Shown piece by piece: positions 21,809-33,495 of a DNA stretch of 64,000 bases (position 1 is its first letter; every line of letters begins with the position of its first letter). Source of the DNA: Gamsiella multidivaricata. Its lineage: Eukaryota > Mortierellomycota > Mortierellomycetes > Mortierellales > Mortierellaceae. The translations under genes were made by a program, and so were the position numbers. Below the pieces are notes generated by a model. The model did not search any database, had not been told where the DNA came from, and worked only from the letters and a program-made list of their open reading frames with translations. The stretch lies in assembly GCF_025024155.1 (NCBI RefSeq), contig NW_026251710.1, positions 62,001 to 126,000 of the forward strand. The letters run 5' to 3'.

Positions 21809-23456
21809 ATGTCCTTCTTCGCTAAACGACAGACTGCCGCTGGTTCATCCACCTCTGCGGCTGTGGCTGCTGCGGCTGCAGCACAGAAGCCCTGGATTGA
21901 AAAATAGTGAGTCGTGTGTATCTATTGCAGGCTCGACTATTCATGGCATAGTGAACATCACCAATAGATCCCATCCAGATAGAGATAGAGAAAAGTATCT
22001 CTCCTCAGCCAAAAGAAATCGATGCGGCGTTGGGTTGGATATCTGAGCCGAAGAAACCGCTGTACATGATTTAACAATTTTTGCCACCACTTTTCATTTT
22101 CTGGACATTAGTCGACCAAAAACAATGGACGATATTAGCTCCCAGGAGCAGGCTGTCACAGTTCTCAAGAAAACAATGGAGTCTCAAAATGTACGGAGCA
22201 ATTGCGGGATCAGACCATTCGCCACGTTTAACGCCTCCACATTGGACTGATCCAACTGCAATTATTTCCTCTTCACTCGACTCAGTTGCCCCACCTGTTG
22301 TTTTACGGACCACCAGGAACAGGCAAGACCTCGACAATTCTCGCACTTGCAAGGGATATCTATGGGTACTGTGGATCTACACGATGTGCTATCCTTTGAC
22401 GATTTATAGGGTCCCGGATCAGTGGCTAACAGTTGCCTTATTCTTTAAAACGCAACTAGACCCGAGATGATTGGATCGCGTGTTCTGGAGCTGAATGCAT
22501 CGGATGAGCGTGGTATTCAAGTTATCCGTGAAAAAGTAAAAAACTTTGCTCGGTCAACTGTTACCCATAACATTGGGTAAGTCATGCACTCGGTCAGACG
22601 TTTCATTTTTCAGGGCAGGAGCGAATGCTAATATTTCGCTGCTTTTAATACGCCGGCACCTGGTATTTATAGCAAGCAGAGCTGTCCTCCATACAAGATT
22701 ATCATTCTGGACGAGGCAGATTCAATGACAGCGGATGCCCAGTCTGCCCTTCGACGAACCATGGAAACTTATTCAAAATTGACACGGTTCTGCCTGATCT
22801 GCAACTATGTCACACGCATCATAGAACCATTGGCTTCACGTTGTGCCAAGTTCCGGTTCAGACCCCTGGAGGAGAAACACAGTAAGGAGCGTTTGGAGAT
22901 GATTTGCCAACAAGAAGATGTCAAGATTTCGCCGGAGGCGATTCTCAGCTTGATCAGGATCTCGGAAGGAGACCTTCGCAAGGCAATCATGTATCTTCAG
23001 AGTGCGTCGCGGTTGATCGGCAAGGAGACTGAGATCAGCCCGGATGTGATTGCAGATATTGCTGGCGTGAGTTTGGATCTAATTGCATCCATTTAGTTAC
23101 TTTTCCCTTTTGTTTTCTTTTTTCAAGATGGCATACTTTAACACATTTTCTGTTTTTGAACGACGTTTTAGACGGTGCCTGAATCGGTGATTGATGGTCT
23201 GGAGGCATGCTGGCGTACAAAGGACTACAAGACAGTTTCGGTCGAGGTACAGAACGTAGTCGCGGATGGACACTCTGCAGCACGAATCTTGTCACAGCTC
23301 CACACACGATTGATGAGGAACGACTCATTGAGCTCACTGCAGAAGGCCAAGATTTCGGAGATATTTGGGGATATGGACAAGGCGCTGTGCGATGGCGCGG
23401 ACGAGCAATTGCAGTTGCTGAATATGATGGCCCGTGTCTCTGCTATTGCAGCATGA
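21809..23456 (+). CDS. rfc2: Replication factor C subunit Rfc2 (human RFC4 type), 6 exons
   Basis: Exons 21809-21906, 22112-22190, 22286-22365, 22460-22576, 22673-23066 and 23172-23456 keep frame and give 350 residues, close to yeast Rfc2 (about 353). RFC is the pentameric AAA+ clamp loader that opens PCNA on primed DNA in the nucleus. Visible: the PWIEKYRP start box, Walker [18 protein letters not shown], Walker [10 protein letters not shown], sensor 1 in [16 protein letters not shown] with the SRC arginine finger, and the C-terminal collar domain. The [19 protein letters not shown] wording is that of yeast Rfc2/human RFC4 rather than the other small subunits. An Ala-rich stretch precedes the first box. 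Nothing is missing. Confidence 0.95.
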
Positions 23457-23997
23457 GTGGAGCAAGGAATAGCAGCAACGACTTCAACAACAAATAAAGA
23501 AAATGGACTAAAGAAGGCGCGATATGATATGCCATGACATGAACGTGCAATCATGGAATATAAGGTTCGAACGAGTGCAAACCAAATCCATGATAAGGAC
23601 CCACGGGATCGGTAACATATGTGGAGCGGAAGGATGAATAACAACAAAATTCCGGCTACGGACCAAAGGGGATGATGGTGGCCATCATCATATCCATTAT
23701 CATTATCATTACCAAGTGCTTAGTTGCTAAGAGCTCAGGCACCATCGCACGATTAACCTTATTTCTTATAGATTTCTATAGTCCTACATCCCATAGTTGG
23801 TGGGTCTATACACCTTCCCCTCTCTGCACGCCACATTCCTACAGCCCTGTTCATGGACAAATCTTCTTTTCTATGCTCCCCTTGACTTAGCCTGCCGTTT
23901 TTTTACTCATTTCTTTTCCCTTCAATTGCTCGCCTCCTATATACCTCACACATCTCCATCGCTATCCTCTGTCAACCGCTCAGAAAGGTGAAAGAAA
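23457..23997. other. Intergenic, probable promoter of the DUF900 gene
   Basis: 540 bases between rfc2 stop and the next ATG in the same direction. Contains a CAT/ATC-rich patch (about 23683-23712) and a long pyrimidine-rich leader directly before 23998. No gene seen. Confidence 0.5.
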
Positions 23998-26978
23998 ATG
24001 GCTCCCTCGGTCCGTTCCACTCGGTCGGACGACCATGTCGAACCCTCCATCGACACCATCATACCCACATTCCGATTCATGGTCCACCGGAAACTCAGGC
24101 GAAAGGCCCATGGTACCGTTAAACAACCACTTTTACCTCTTCTCCGGTTCCTTTCCTCCAGAAAAAACAAAAAAATAAAAAAAGTGATGAGCGCGCTTTT
24201 TTTATTACTGATTGGTTTGTTTTTTATCCTTGTATATAGGACAATACAGACGGCACAGCACTCGACGATATATCTTCTCTGCCATCATCATTGCCCTGTT
24301 CATGACTTTGATAGGCATTGGTGCACAGCAACTGGAACTCGCCGCCACCTGGCCAGAACTGGCCCTTGTAGTCATCCTCCTAATCGTCATGAGCTATGTC
24401 GTCGTCAAGGTCTCTATTGTCATTCGGTGGTGCTTCTACTGGCAAGTAAAATTTTCTTTCGTTTCTCCGTAAGGCACGTCTGAGTACTTGCGAACGTAAT
24501 ATTAACACCTCAATGATCTTTCAACAAAAGGCTAGTCTTAGCAACTCTAGTACTTTTTGCCATCAACCGCGGGAAGCTTTTTGACGAATTCAAGGGAATA
24601 CCTAAATCTGAGACAGATCCCGACGGAAAGATGGCCTTGGGGACCAAGATCGTGGTTATCGTCCTTGCTTTTATCGAATGCCTTACACTCCTCATTGTAT
24701 TCCTCATGCGCGTCGCCTACCCGCGGATCATCTTACGCGCAAAATGGCTCAATTGCAAGAGATGGTGGCGGATCCGAGAAACACCCAAGCCGCTGTCGAT
24801 GAGCGCTAATTACAAGACCGTCATGTTTTCGTATCTATCCTGGGATCCAGATGAGTGTCGACTTCAGAGGAGTACTGTTACATATGTGGGCGAATTCGAC
24901 GAACTGGGACAGCCACATGGCCTCGGAGAATGGACAGATCATACCTTTACGGGAGAGGCGTTGCAAGGTGAGTACAAGGGAAGCCACCAATGATTTGTGT
25001 CCAGTCCATTGAGATATGGTTATTGATGAACCTGAGAACTTACCCCTTGTTCGTGCTTGTGATAGGCATCTGGGAGCATGGAGTACCCATCGGTCCATTC
25101 AAGAGTCAGGAGTACGGCACTGGCAATGCATTTAGTAGCATCCGAATTGGCTATTGCAAAAATTCCATGGATAAAGATGATTCGACAGTATTTGGTGCCG
25201 CCCACGATCATAATGGTGCCTCGTATGGAGCCGCAGCCGTAGAGTGCTCTATCTCTGGGTAAGGAATGCATCCTTTCTTTGAATTTCAATCAAAGATACC
25301 CTTCGGATGCTGACAATGCGCTAACGCCGATTATTCTTATGATAGCAAATTCTTCCATCACCTGCCATATGTGCGAGTTATTGGCAAGGGAATCTTGCGT
25401 TCAGAGCTAGAAGGAAAAGCAAAAAGCGATCTAGAAGCACCATCGATTGCCTTGACCTATCCCCTATCCTTTCTGTCGACATTCACAGAGAGTCTTCAGA
25501 GTCGCCCCTCGATCCGTGGCAGCTTTCACGGCACATCCTCCAAAAAAAGCGTGCCTCTATCCAAGTCAATTGTTGTACGCTACTCGGACCGCGGCATTTT
25601 CATCCCCGGATATATTAGATATAGGCGTAGGGTGGATCCAAATGAGATCGTTATCAGGCGTGTCTGTCCACCGAAACTGGGGGTGGAAGGACAGCATACG
25701 ACGCTTGTGGAGAGCAAGGAGGGTGAGGGAGAGCATTCGATTTCGCAAACTCAAATGCCGACGCTGCAGTTGCCGACTCATCCTGCTAAAGGGATCAGTA
25801 CGAACAACAGGAGTGACGAATCAGACTCAAGTTCTATCAGTCCATTGTCTATCCTGGATGCACCTGCTAGTCCTACAACCGAAGGACGGAGATCGCTGGA
25901 GAGCGAGAGGGAGCGGAAAAAGAAATGGCTCAACCAAACGGGACTCATGATCGATGGGTGGAGACAGGTCCTGGATGTGGATGGTCGTTCTTCATCCGCA
26001 ATTGCAGCATCGAGAGCCGGCTACGAGGCGCTTATATTTGTGCATGGATACAACTGCCCGTTAACATACGGCGTGGCGCGACTGGGTCAGCTGCTCGCCC
26101 TAGGCGAGTTCCCTCCGTACATCAAACCATTCGTATTTAGCTGGCCCTCGTCAACGACACTTGGATACTTCACCGCAAAATCGGTCGGATGCTCAGACGT
26201 TGTGGCAAAGGATCTGCGGCAGTTCATTGCAGACCTGCGAGAGGCTGGATTCCGTAGAGTCCATGTGTTGGCCCACAGCATGGGCGCACGCATTGTGTTA
26301 TCGGCTCTTCGGAAGGGATACCTAGATGGCGTGCTTGCGGAGCGTGAGGTGATTGCGGTTGATAGTGAGCCATCTTTGGTCTCGACAGAGGATGGTGGTA
26401 AGCCGATGTTGCAGTCCAGGATGTCCATCCGATACCGTGATTCCATGCCTGGTCATGGCTCCGCGTCTGCGAGGCTGCAGGGGACCAGTGCTGCCAATTT
26501 GGGCAGCGATGACCCTTCCCGACCGATTCAACTGGCGACGTTTACATTGCTGAATCCGGATGCGGATCTGGATATTTTCCTGGATGAAGATTATTGGACG
26601 CTGTCAAAGTACTGTCCCCATATTACACTGTACGCGGATGCGCACGACGGGGCGTTGTTCTGGAGTGAGGTGCTGGGATGGAAGAAGTCGCTGGGGCGAC
26701 ATCCTCGGACGCTGGTGTACGGGCCGACGGGTGAGGTATTGGACGTGGATGTGATCGATACCACGAGTTTGGACGTGAACATTCATTCGATCCGGCACAA
26801 CTTTTTCAACTTAAACAGGATGCTGGTCGATGATCTATACGATGTCGTGGTGCTTGGAAGGAGGGCGAGCGAGCGCGAGGGTCGACTGTCGAGTCGGTGG
26901 ACGTTTTCAGAGGAAGGGGAGGAGAATGGCGAAGTATATACCTTTCTGTGCGCACCGAGCTATGTCGTTAATAAATGA
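23998..26978 (+). CDS. Multi-pass membrane protein, MORN-like motif plus DUF900 alpha/beta hydrolase (5 exons)
   Basis: Exons 23998-24112, 24240-24468, 24531-24967, 25066-25258 and 25346-26978 join to about 868 residues. The first ~180 residues hold four likely membrane segments (around 50-67, 78-98, 115-128 and 152-176). Residues about 232-265 (YVGEFDELGQPHGLGEW then GIWEHG) resemble a MORN repeat. From about residue 550 there is a DUF900-type alpha/beta hydrolase: IFVHGYN (oxyanion region), FSWPSS, the nucleophile elbow AHSMGAR near 634, then an acidic residue in the NPDAD/YADAHD region and a late His in SIRHNFF. A Ser-rich, charged linker joins the parts. Esterase/lipase/peptidase activity on an unknown substrate is the likely role. 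A shorter exon 2 would break frame, so the donor at 24469 is preferred. Confidence 0.8.
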
Positions 26979-27588
26979 TTCTCGCAGACGCGAAATGTTA
27001 CATGTATATTTTCTAAAAAATGTAGAGAAAGAATACACCCAATGTGGCAAGGGGTTCCCTTTCGTCGTGAGGGGCACTTAAATTTTTCAGGTTCGATCAA
27101 AGGAGGCAAACTTATTCCACCGCACGAGGGACCACATACGGTGGTACGGCGAGCTTAGCATGGAAGCTTCATTCTCAAAGATAGCACAGGCGCCATGTTA
27201 GGGCCCCATCTCATCTTTAAATTAGAGTTGGATGATTTTGAGGACAGAAGATACTTACGAAGAAAAATCGTTGACCACAGGGTCTGTAAATCCGCGCCCT
27301 ATAGACAAGCCTATTTATGATATCAATATGTGGCACTAATTCTGGTGAATAGTCCTGCTACTGGACCTGTCCGAGCACCTCGGACATGCATATGCACCAA
27401 ACTAGCCATTCCAGAATCACCTCCAGGGACTGCCCTGAGAACTCCAGTAACGCGCCCGAAAGGCTTTTTTTTTTTTTTTTTTAATGAGGTGGACTTACAG
27501 ATAGTCTGAACTAACCGCTGAGTACTTCTCACCAGGCGCGCTGATTTAATTACCGCTTACAATCGCCTGTATAGCACATTGGATTTAG
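26979..27588. other. Intergenic, edge of transposon block
   Basis: Gene 3' end, then non-coding DNA with an 18-base poly-T at about 27464-27482. No gene seen. Coding similarity to a Helitron-type helicase begins just to the right. Confidence 0.45.
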
Positions 27589-28179
27589 ATGTGCTACCCA
27601 TCGGCCGAATGCACTACGCGGCCTCAAACTTTGCGAGCAGCATGGATCGCGATCATTACTGTTTGCGTCTTTTGCCCCTGCATGTCAGAGGAGCGACTAG
27701 CGTCAGACACTGACGAGATTTATACTATTTACTGGGAGGCTGCTAATGCGCGCGGATTGCTGGAGGATGACTCTGAATGGCACTGGTGTCTTCAGGAGGT
27801 TGCGGGTCACCCAAGCCCTGCGGCCTTACGCCATCTTTTTGCCATGGTTCTACATCTATGCAACCCATCCAATCCTCTTGAATTATGGGAAATGTTCGTT
27901 GATGATCTAGCTCTGGACTTTCTGTACGTTGCTGGAGGTCGCTCGAATGATGAAGAAGATGTCAAGAGCACTGCGCTGTTCAACGTCAACGAGATTTAGA
28001 AGGGAACTGGGGCCAGTCTAGCGGCCTATGAAGAGATGCCTGAGATTTTCGTAACCTCATCAATCGCCAACCCAACAGTGACGAACTTGGACAATATGCA
28101 GAGCTCGACATTGAAGCACTTGCGGCTAAGGCAGCTCATGAATTGGATCTCTGCAACGACGATCAAAAAGCGCTGTACT
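27589..28179 (+). pseudogene. Helitron/PIF1 helicase 5' fragment
   Basis: The frame contains the linker region that precedes the PIF1 helicase core in Helitron-type proteins: ANARGLLEDDSEWHWCLQE, then LRHLFAMVLHLCNPSNPLELW. After a stop/frame change the similarity resumes in another frame with ELDIEALAAKAAHELDLCN and DDQKALY, after which the Walker A domain should follow. Instead an LTR starts at 28180. So this is a decayed, truncated copy cut by an LTR insertion, with at least one internal frameshift. Confidence 0.7.
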
Positions 28180-28391
28180 TGCAACAGCAGCAGAGTCAAG
28201 GGGTCAAGGGCAGTGTCAAGTAGGGATGCGTAGAAATAAATACTGTTTAATGATCATAAGTAGGGTCTATATATACATATCTGTGGTCTATTGTACAGTG
28301 TCGTAATGGTGTTGTCATGGCGCCGGGCTCCCATCCTGGTTCTGTGTGTCGTAACCGTGCAGCTTGGTAAATGAGTGGTAATCCTGTTGCA
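28180..28391 (-). mobile_element. 3' LTR of gypsy element 1 (212 bp)
   Basis: Ends are TGCAACAG...CTGTTGCA, an 8-base terminal inverted repeat. On the minus strand it is preceded by a polypurine tract (AAATGGGAGGG), as expected for a 3' LTR. A second copy of the same 212 bases, about 90% identical by eye, is at 54551-54762. It contains TATATATA (about 28269). Confidence 0.85.
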
Positions 28392-28437
28392 CCCTCCCAT
28401 TTAAAAAAAAAAATCATACTCCATGGCTGCGCTTGTA

Positions 28438-28698
28438 TTATCGTAAGAGTCGAGTGCAGTGCGTAAGGTTGCTCTCCGGTTCCCATATCGAATCCTCCCT
28501 GGGGTACCCATGCCATTGGATTAAGTATTCTGTCCTATTGTTTCGCTGTCGATGGTCCAAGATAGTCTCTGCTTCGTATTCCTCCTCTCCATCAATAATC
28601 TCTGGTGGTGGTCGAGCCGGTGCACGCTGTCCAAGGCCTTCAGGCGATGGTTTGTGTTCACGGAAGCGAGCGTCGTGGAAGACATCGTGGATTTTCAT
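28438..28698 (-). pseudogene. Gypsy 1 chromodomain segment
   Basis: C-terminal end of pol with a canonical chromodomain: an EYEAETILDHRQ beta-strand, the aromatic IQWHGY and the SIWEPESNL helix start. Chromodomains target chromovirus integration to marked chromatin. The frame here is open from the linker, but upstream pol is shifted. Confidence 0.75.
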
Positions 28699-29027
28699 AG
28701 TAGGTGGCAGCTCAACGCGAAAAGAAACTGGTGAGTGCTGCTCCAGGATTGTATAGGGGCCAATAAATCGATCCTACAGCTTCTTGGTCGGGCGATTGCG
28801 ATCCGCTGTAACAGTGATATTTTCTGCATTGAGTAGCACCTTGTCTCCGATTTGAAAATCATGGTCTCATCGACGGGTATCCGCACTCCGTGTCTGGCGC
28901 TCCTGCGCTGCAGCGATTGCCTCCTGTGCGACAATCAATGTGGTACTCTGTGACTCCATGAACTCGGTAACACTGGAGTTGGGACTGCTTTGGGGATGGT
29001 GCGGGACGCGAGGGTGGAAACCATTGT

Positions 29028-29570
29028 TCAAAAAAATGGTGAGTAACCAGTAGTGGCATTAATCGAATTATTGTATGCGAACTCTGCGGCTGATAGAAGT
29101 AAATCCCAATTCGTTTGTCTTTGATCTGCGAACGCGCGCAAAATATATTCCAAAGTTCGATTGGCCCGTTCCGTTTGTCCATCGGTCTGAGGGTGGAAGG
29201 CAGTCGACATCGCTAGCTTGACATCCATGAGGCGGTGCAACCCCTCCCAGAAGCGGCTTGTGAGCTTGGAGTCGCGGTCGGAGACGATAGTGGTAGGCAT
29301 GTCATGGAGTCTGAAGACGTTATGAAAAAATTGGCGTGCCACGTCTGATGCTGTATCCTTTGTGCTGCTCGGGGCGAAATGAACTTGCTTTGATAGCTTG
29401 TCCACAAAAACAGTGATGGAATCATGGCCACGAGGTGTCTTGGGTAATTGCACAATGAAGTCCATGGTCACTGTCTTCCAGCGCTGTGCTGGTATTTCTA
29501 GAGACTGAAGTAATCCTCCAGGTCGTTGCTGGATTGGCTTACTGCGCTGGCAGCTCTCGCATGTCTGCAC
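29028..29570 (-). pseudogene. Gypsy 1 integrase catalytic core
   Basis: Contains the end of the zinc-binding HHCC domain (CESCQRSKP) followed by the DDE core: MDFIVQLP (first D), IVSDRDSKLTS (second D) and TDGQTERANRTLE (E). Catalytic residues are present, though the frame is separated from RNase H and the chromodomain by stops or shifts. Confidence 0.8.
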
Positions 29571-29924
29571 ATAGAGCCGAGTGTCATGAGTAATCTCGGG
29601 CCAGTATACAATGCGTCGAAGGGCATCGTACGTCTTGTCAAAACCGAGATGGCCGGCAATAGCAGAGTCATGAACGTCGTGTAGAAGAGCAGACGAATGT
29701 CAGACTTCTGAGGGATGCAAACAAGAGTGCTGCCACGACGAGAAACGTAGAGCAATTCATCAATTAAAGAATAATGTGGGGGTGGACTTCCCTCGAGGCA
29801 GCCTTTGTAGATAGGACCGAGACTAGGGTCATCGAGGTAGCTACCCACCAGGCGCTGCCTTAAGCCTGGACCAACGCGGATGTCTAAATTGTTGACTGCA
29901 ACTGGCGGTGATTCTTCTTGATGG

Positions 29925-31031
29925 TCAGGGCGATGTGAGAGAGCGTCCGCGACAACGTTGTTCGCGCCACGCTTGTACTTGAAATCGAACTATATTCTTG
30001 CAGGAGCTCCATCCAGCGCGCCTGTCGTCGGGTGAGCTTGGGTTGGGTTGGAAAATGTCTGAGTGTCGCATGATCTGTATACACAATAAAATACGTGCCA
30101 TCTGGTAATAGCGCCATTGCTTGAGGGCATGAACTACAGCGAGCAACTCCTGCTCGTGGGTTGAGTAATTCCGTTCGGCTGAGTTGAACTTCCGCGACGT
30201 GAATGCTACTGGTCGAGATCCGCCGTGCTCATCCGTCTGAAATAAAACTGCACCGAGCGCGAATCCTGAAGCATCTGTCTCTACAGTTGTTGGCAGATCG
30301 GGGTCGAAAATCCTAAGGACTGGAGCCTTGCTGATTGCTTCCTTGAGTGCGGTGAAGGCGTGCTCCTTGTCCTGGCCCCAAGTAAATTCAACGCCTTCAC
30401 CTAGCAGTGCGGTCAAAGGTAGAGCGATGTCAGCAAATTACGGATGTACTGGTGATAAAACTGGGTGAGACCAATAAACTGCTGGACATCTCTCTGCTTG
30501 GTGGGGCGCGGCTACTCGCGGATGGCTTTAACATGTCCGGCGGACGTGTGGATGCCGTTTTTGGAGACGACGTGGCCGAGAAGCTCAGTCTCTTCTTGCA
30601 TGAAGGAGCACTTGCTCAGCTTCGTTTAAAGACCATTCTTGCGGAATAGCGAAAGGACGCTTCGGATGTGGGACAGCTGCTCAGCTTTGGTTTTGGAATA
30701 AATAAGAATGTCGTCGAGGTAGATAACAACCCATTTGTCCAATACTGGGTCAAGGACATTGAACATCATGTTCGAACAAGCAGCAGATGCATTGGTCAAA
30801 CCAAAAGGGACGACATTGAACTCGAAGTGGCCATACCGACAACGGAACGCGGTCCTATGTATATGGTTCAAAGATGCGTTGCTGGTGGTATCCAGATAAT
30901 AGGTCGAGTTTGGTGAAGTAGCAAGCGCCGCGAAATCGGTCAGTGAGTTCATCAATTCTGGGGAGAGGGTGTCGGTTCTTTCTGGTGATGCGATTGAGTC
31001 CACGATAGTCCACACACATGCGAAATGTGCT
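29925..31031 (-). pseudogene. Gypsy 1 RT palm/thumb and RNase H
   Basis: Reads, right to left, [17 protein letters not shown], then after a frameshift near 30870 RYGHFEFNVVPFGLTNA and the catalytic VIYLDDILIYSK, then RNase H with ETDASGFALGAVLFQ and NYSTHEQELLAVV. Frame changes within RT show that it is dead. Confidence 0.75.
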
Positions 31032-31132
31032 GTGGTGTAGTAAATGAGAATCACTCGGTTTAGGAATATAGTCCTAGCTCGTACCATTTAGCTTAACGGA
31101 TCCCCATATTTATCCCCTTCTATTTACGTCTA

Positions 31133-33322
31133 CAGTCCTTTTTGCACTTTTCATAGTGAAATGTGCATTTTTTCCACTGAATTGAAATATATAAAGGGTG
31201 TTATTCAGTTTCAAAATTATCTATGCATGGAATTACGGATCACATACCGCGCTACCTTTCGGCCAATCGCGTCTTCACCCCCGAGCCACTCGACCAGCAA
31301 ACTCGCCACATCCTCTTCTCCGTGCTTGGACTTGAACGACTCGACAGTGTCACGCTCAATGGAAGAACTCCTGTCGCGTGAGTCGTACCTCTTAACGATC
31401 TTGTTGCGCACCTTCTGCTTGATCTCCTCTGCTATATCCTATGCGTCCTTTTGGTTCTTGTCGAGGGAAAACTGAATCTTGTCCCCGTCCATGACCGAAG
31501 CAATCAATCGTACATAACGTCGCCTGACTTGACTTGCATCCTTGTCCGCCACAGGTGGATACTGTGGTGGCCGCTCCTCCACATATATTGATTCCTGCTC
31601 CAGGTAGTCAACTTGCGCCTTTGAAAGAACGCCCGCTTTGCAAAAACAATGCCTCACTGTCAAGGCTTTGACATGCGACCACGCGTACGGAATAAGTGAC
31701 CACGCCTCGCCGTTGGTAATTTTCTCCCCGGTGGCATACTCCTTTGTAGCCGATTTGTTGCTGAGCATCTCGAGGTAGTGTCGTTTGAATGCGCTGATTA
31801 TTCCTTGGTCCAAAGGTTGGGTAACGGATGTCGAATTGGGTGGCAGGCGCTCAATTCGAAGGTGTTTCCATGTCTCTCCTGTAAGTGGGTCCTTGTCGTT
31901 AGACTTGCCGTGTGCTCCACATGAGTCGATAAGCAGAAGGCTCCTGTTGGAGAGGCTGTCGTCGAGCGAATGAAGCCATCGCTTGAAGAGATCCAGGGTC
32001 ATGTATCCTTTTCCATGTTTCATCGAGGTAATAGGGACCTCAGGTAATGGCTGGATACCTCGAGCAAGGTGCGCGCCTAGAATATCAAGCAATTAGATAT
32101 GATTAATGATTATTAGTTTCTTTTTCATATTATCCTCTATTAATACAAAAACACGGCGTTTTTATATCCTTACCAATGACTTGCGGCCTCAAAGCCTCTA
32201 CCACTGCTACTCGGTCAAGCGAAGATCCAGAAGCGTTGACACAGAAGAGAATCGACACGCGAGATTCTCCCCGCTCTGGTGTGGTACCACTCATGAACTC
32301 CTCCGTAGTGTACGAGTGAGTGGAAAGCTCCTTGAGGTACAAGCCAGTCTCATCGCAATTGTAGATGTCGTCGAGTTCAAAGACAGAGCATATATTGCGA
32401 ATTTCGGTCATCCTTTCTGCGATGGCATCCTTGTCGACAGACCCCGCTTCTCCTTTGAGACCGCAGTAGGCGACACTGTACTCCTGCGTCATCCTCGAAC
32501 GCCACGATGTCGTAAAAGAGATTGTGCGACCGAGAGGGATATCATCGAGGGCGAAAATGTCGTCCATAAGGATGTGAAGAACGGAATCGGCTGCGGCCTG
32601 AAGCTGAAGACCACTGACAATGTCGTTGTTCTTCCGAACCTCCAGTACCTACTCAAGAACGGTCTTGTCCATTATGTGTCGTATCAGGTCGACTGGACTG
32701 CCGGAGAGTGTGCATTTGTCGCCTCGACCATGCGCCACATCAAACCGAATCTTGTCGAAGCCCTTGTCCCACTGTTTGATCGACTGTCTAGAGACGGAGC
32801 GGTGTACGAACCGGTGAAAATTGCCGGCTGTAACCTTCACATCAGTCCTCTTGCTGAGGTAGCGAAAGATCTCGACCAACTCCATCCGATGCCTTAGAGT
32901 ATATCCTGCACCTCTCTCACCTCTATCACGTTTCGGTTCGGCAGGCTTTTGAGGTTGTTGTTCGACGACTTGGCCAGTGCTAGCCCGAGCTTTAGCCAAC
33001 AGTGAGTAGTACTCCAGCGCCTGCGCTTCATCCGATAGTGCTGAGGTGCCGTTCTTGAGCTGGTTGACCGTAGACGTGATGTCCGAGGGGGGAGCCTCGC
33101 GGACGTGTGTTGGTGCTGATACGGGGCCCTTTGTTTTTTGGCATATGGAAAAGTGAGCAAGCATTACATATTGCAAGCATTACAAGTTATTGATACAAAT
33201 AGAGGAGGATATAAGGTAAGGTCAGCCGTCACAAGCCTGAATAACACCCTTTATATATTTCAATTCAGTGGAAAAAATGCACATTTCACTATGAAAAGTG
33301 CATTATTCTGCAAAAAGGACTG
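31133..33322 (-). mobile_element. Tigger/pogo-type DNA transposon (2190 bp)
   Basis: Begins CAGTCCTTTTTGCA and ends TGCAAAAAGGACTG, flanked on both sides by TA (31131-31132 and 33323-33324), the duplication expected for the Tc1/mariner/pogo superfamily. The inverted repeats run for about 75 bases and are identical apart from a 10-base insertion on the right side (GAATAATGCA). Near identity suggests recent activity. It encodes one transposase. Confidence 0.92.
31439..33176 (-). pseudogene. Tigger/CENP-B-like DDE transposase with one in-frame TAG
   Basis: Right part: exon from 33176 with a helix-turn-helix region (TLRHRMELVEIFRYL ... SRQSIKQW). After codon E near 32649 an in-frame TAG appears, then the same frame continues to about 32171. 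A GT-AG intron (about 32075-32170) joins it to 31439-32074. The catalytic triad is visible: NCDETGLYLK, LLIDSCGAHGK and QPLDQGIISAFKRHY. Apart from the TAG there is no frameshift. Either the copy is dead by a single CAG-to-TAG type change, or the TAG lies in an unrecognised intron. Start could also be the ATG one or more codons downstream. Confidence 0.8.
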
Positions 33323-33495
33323 TAGTCTATTTTGCCTTTGTGTTCATACACTCCGATCAAAAGGAGGATCCTGCATCACGAACTAGTAAGTGACCAAAGC
33401 ACACCCTTGCCGAAGTCCTATTCGCGTGGTAACTCCTATTGTAAATAGAACTAATGGTAGAAGTTATAGAGCCCATTAGTAGCCCCCCTACACCG

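Larger units (their letters stand above)
31032..33495. mobile_element. ~272-bp insertion (LTR/TIR-like) in gypsy 1 RT, itself hosting a Tigger element
   Basis: Gypsy RT should read KKDGT directly into [11 protein letters not shown]. Instead about 272 bases (Tigger excluded) lie between. Its ends are GTGGTGTAG and CCTACACCG, an imperfect inverted repeat, and the flanks GTGCT (31027-31031) and GTGCC (33496-33500) look like a 5-base target duplication. It has no coding capacity, so it is a solo LTR or a small non-autonomous element. Exact ends are uncertain by a few bases. Confidence 0.5.

Noticed and set aside
27464..27482. Poly-T run as a LINE 3' end
   Set aside because: No flanking duplication was found and no LINE coding similarity lies next to it.
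32106..32897. Plus-strand 263-codon ORF inside Tigger
   Set aside because: It is antisense to the transposase, which has clear catalytic motifs on the minus strand.
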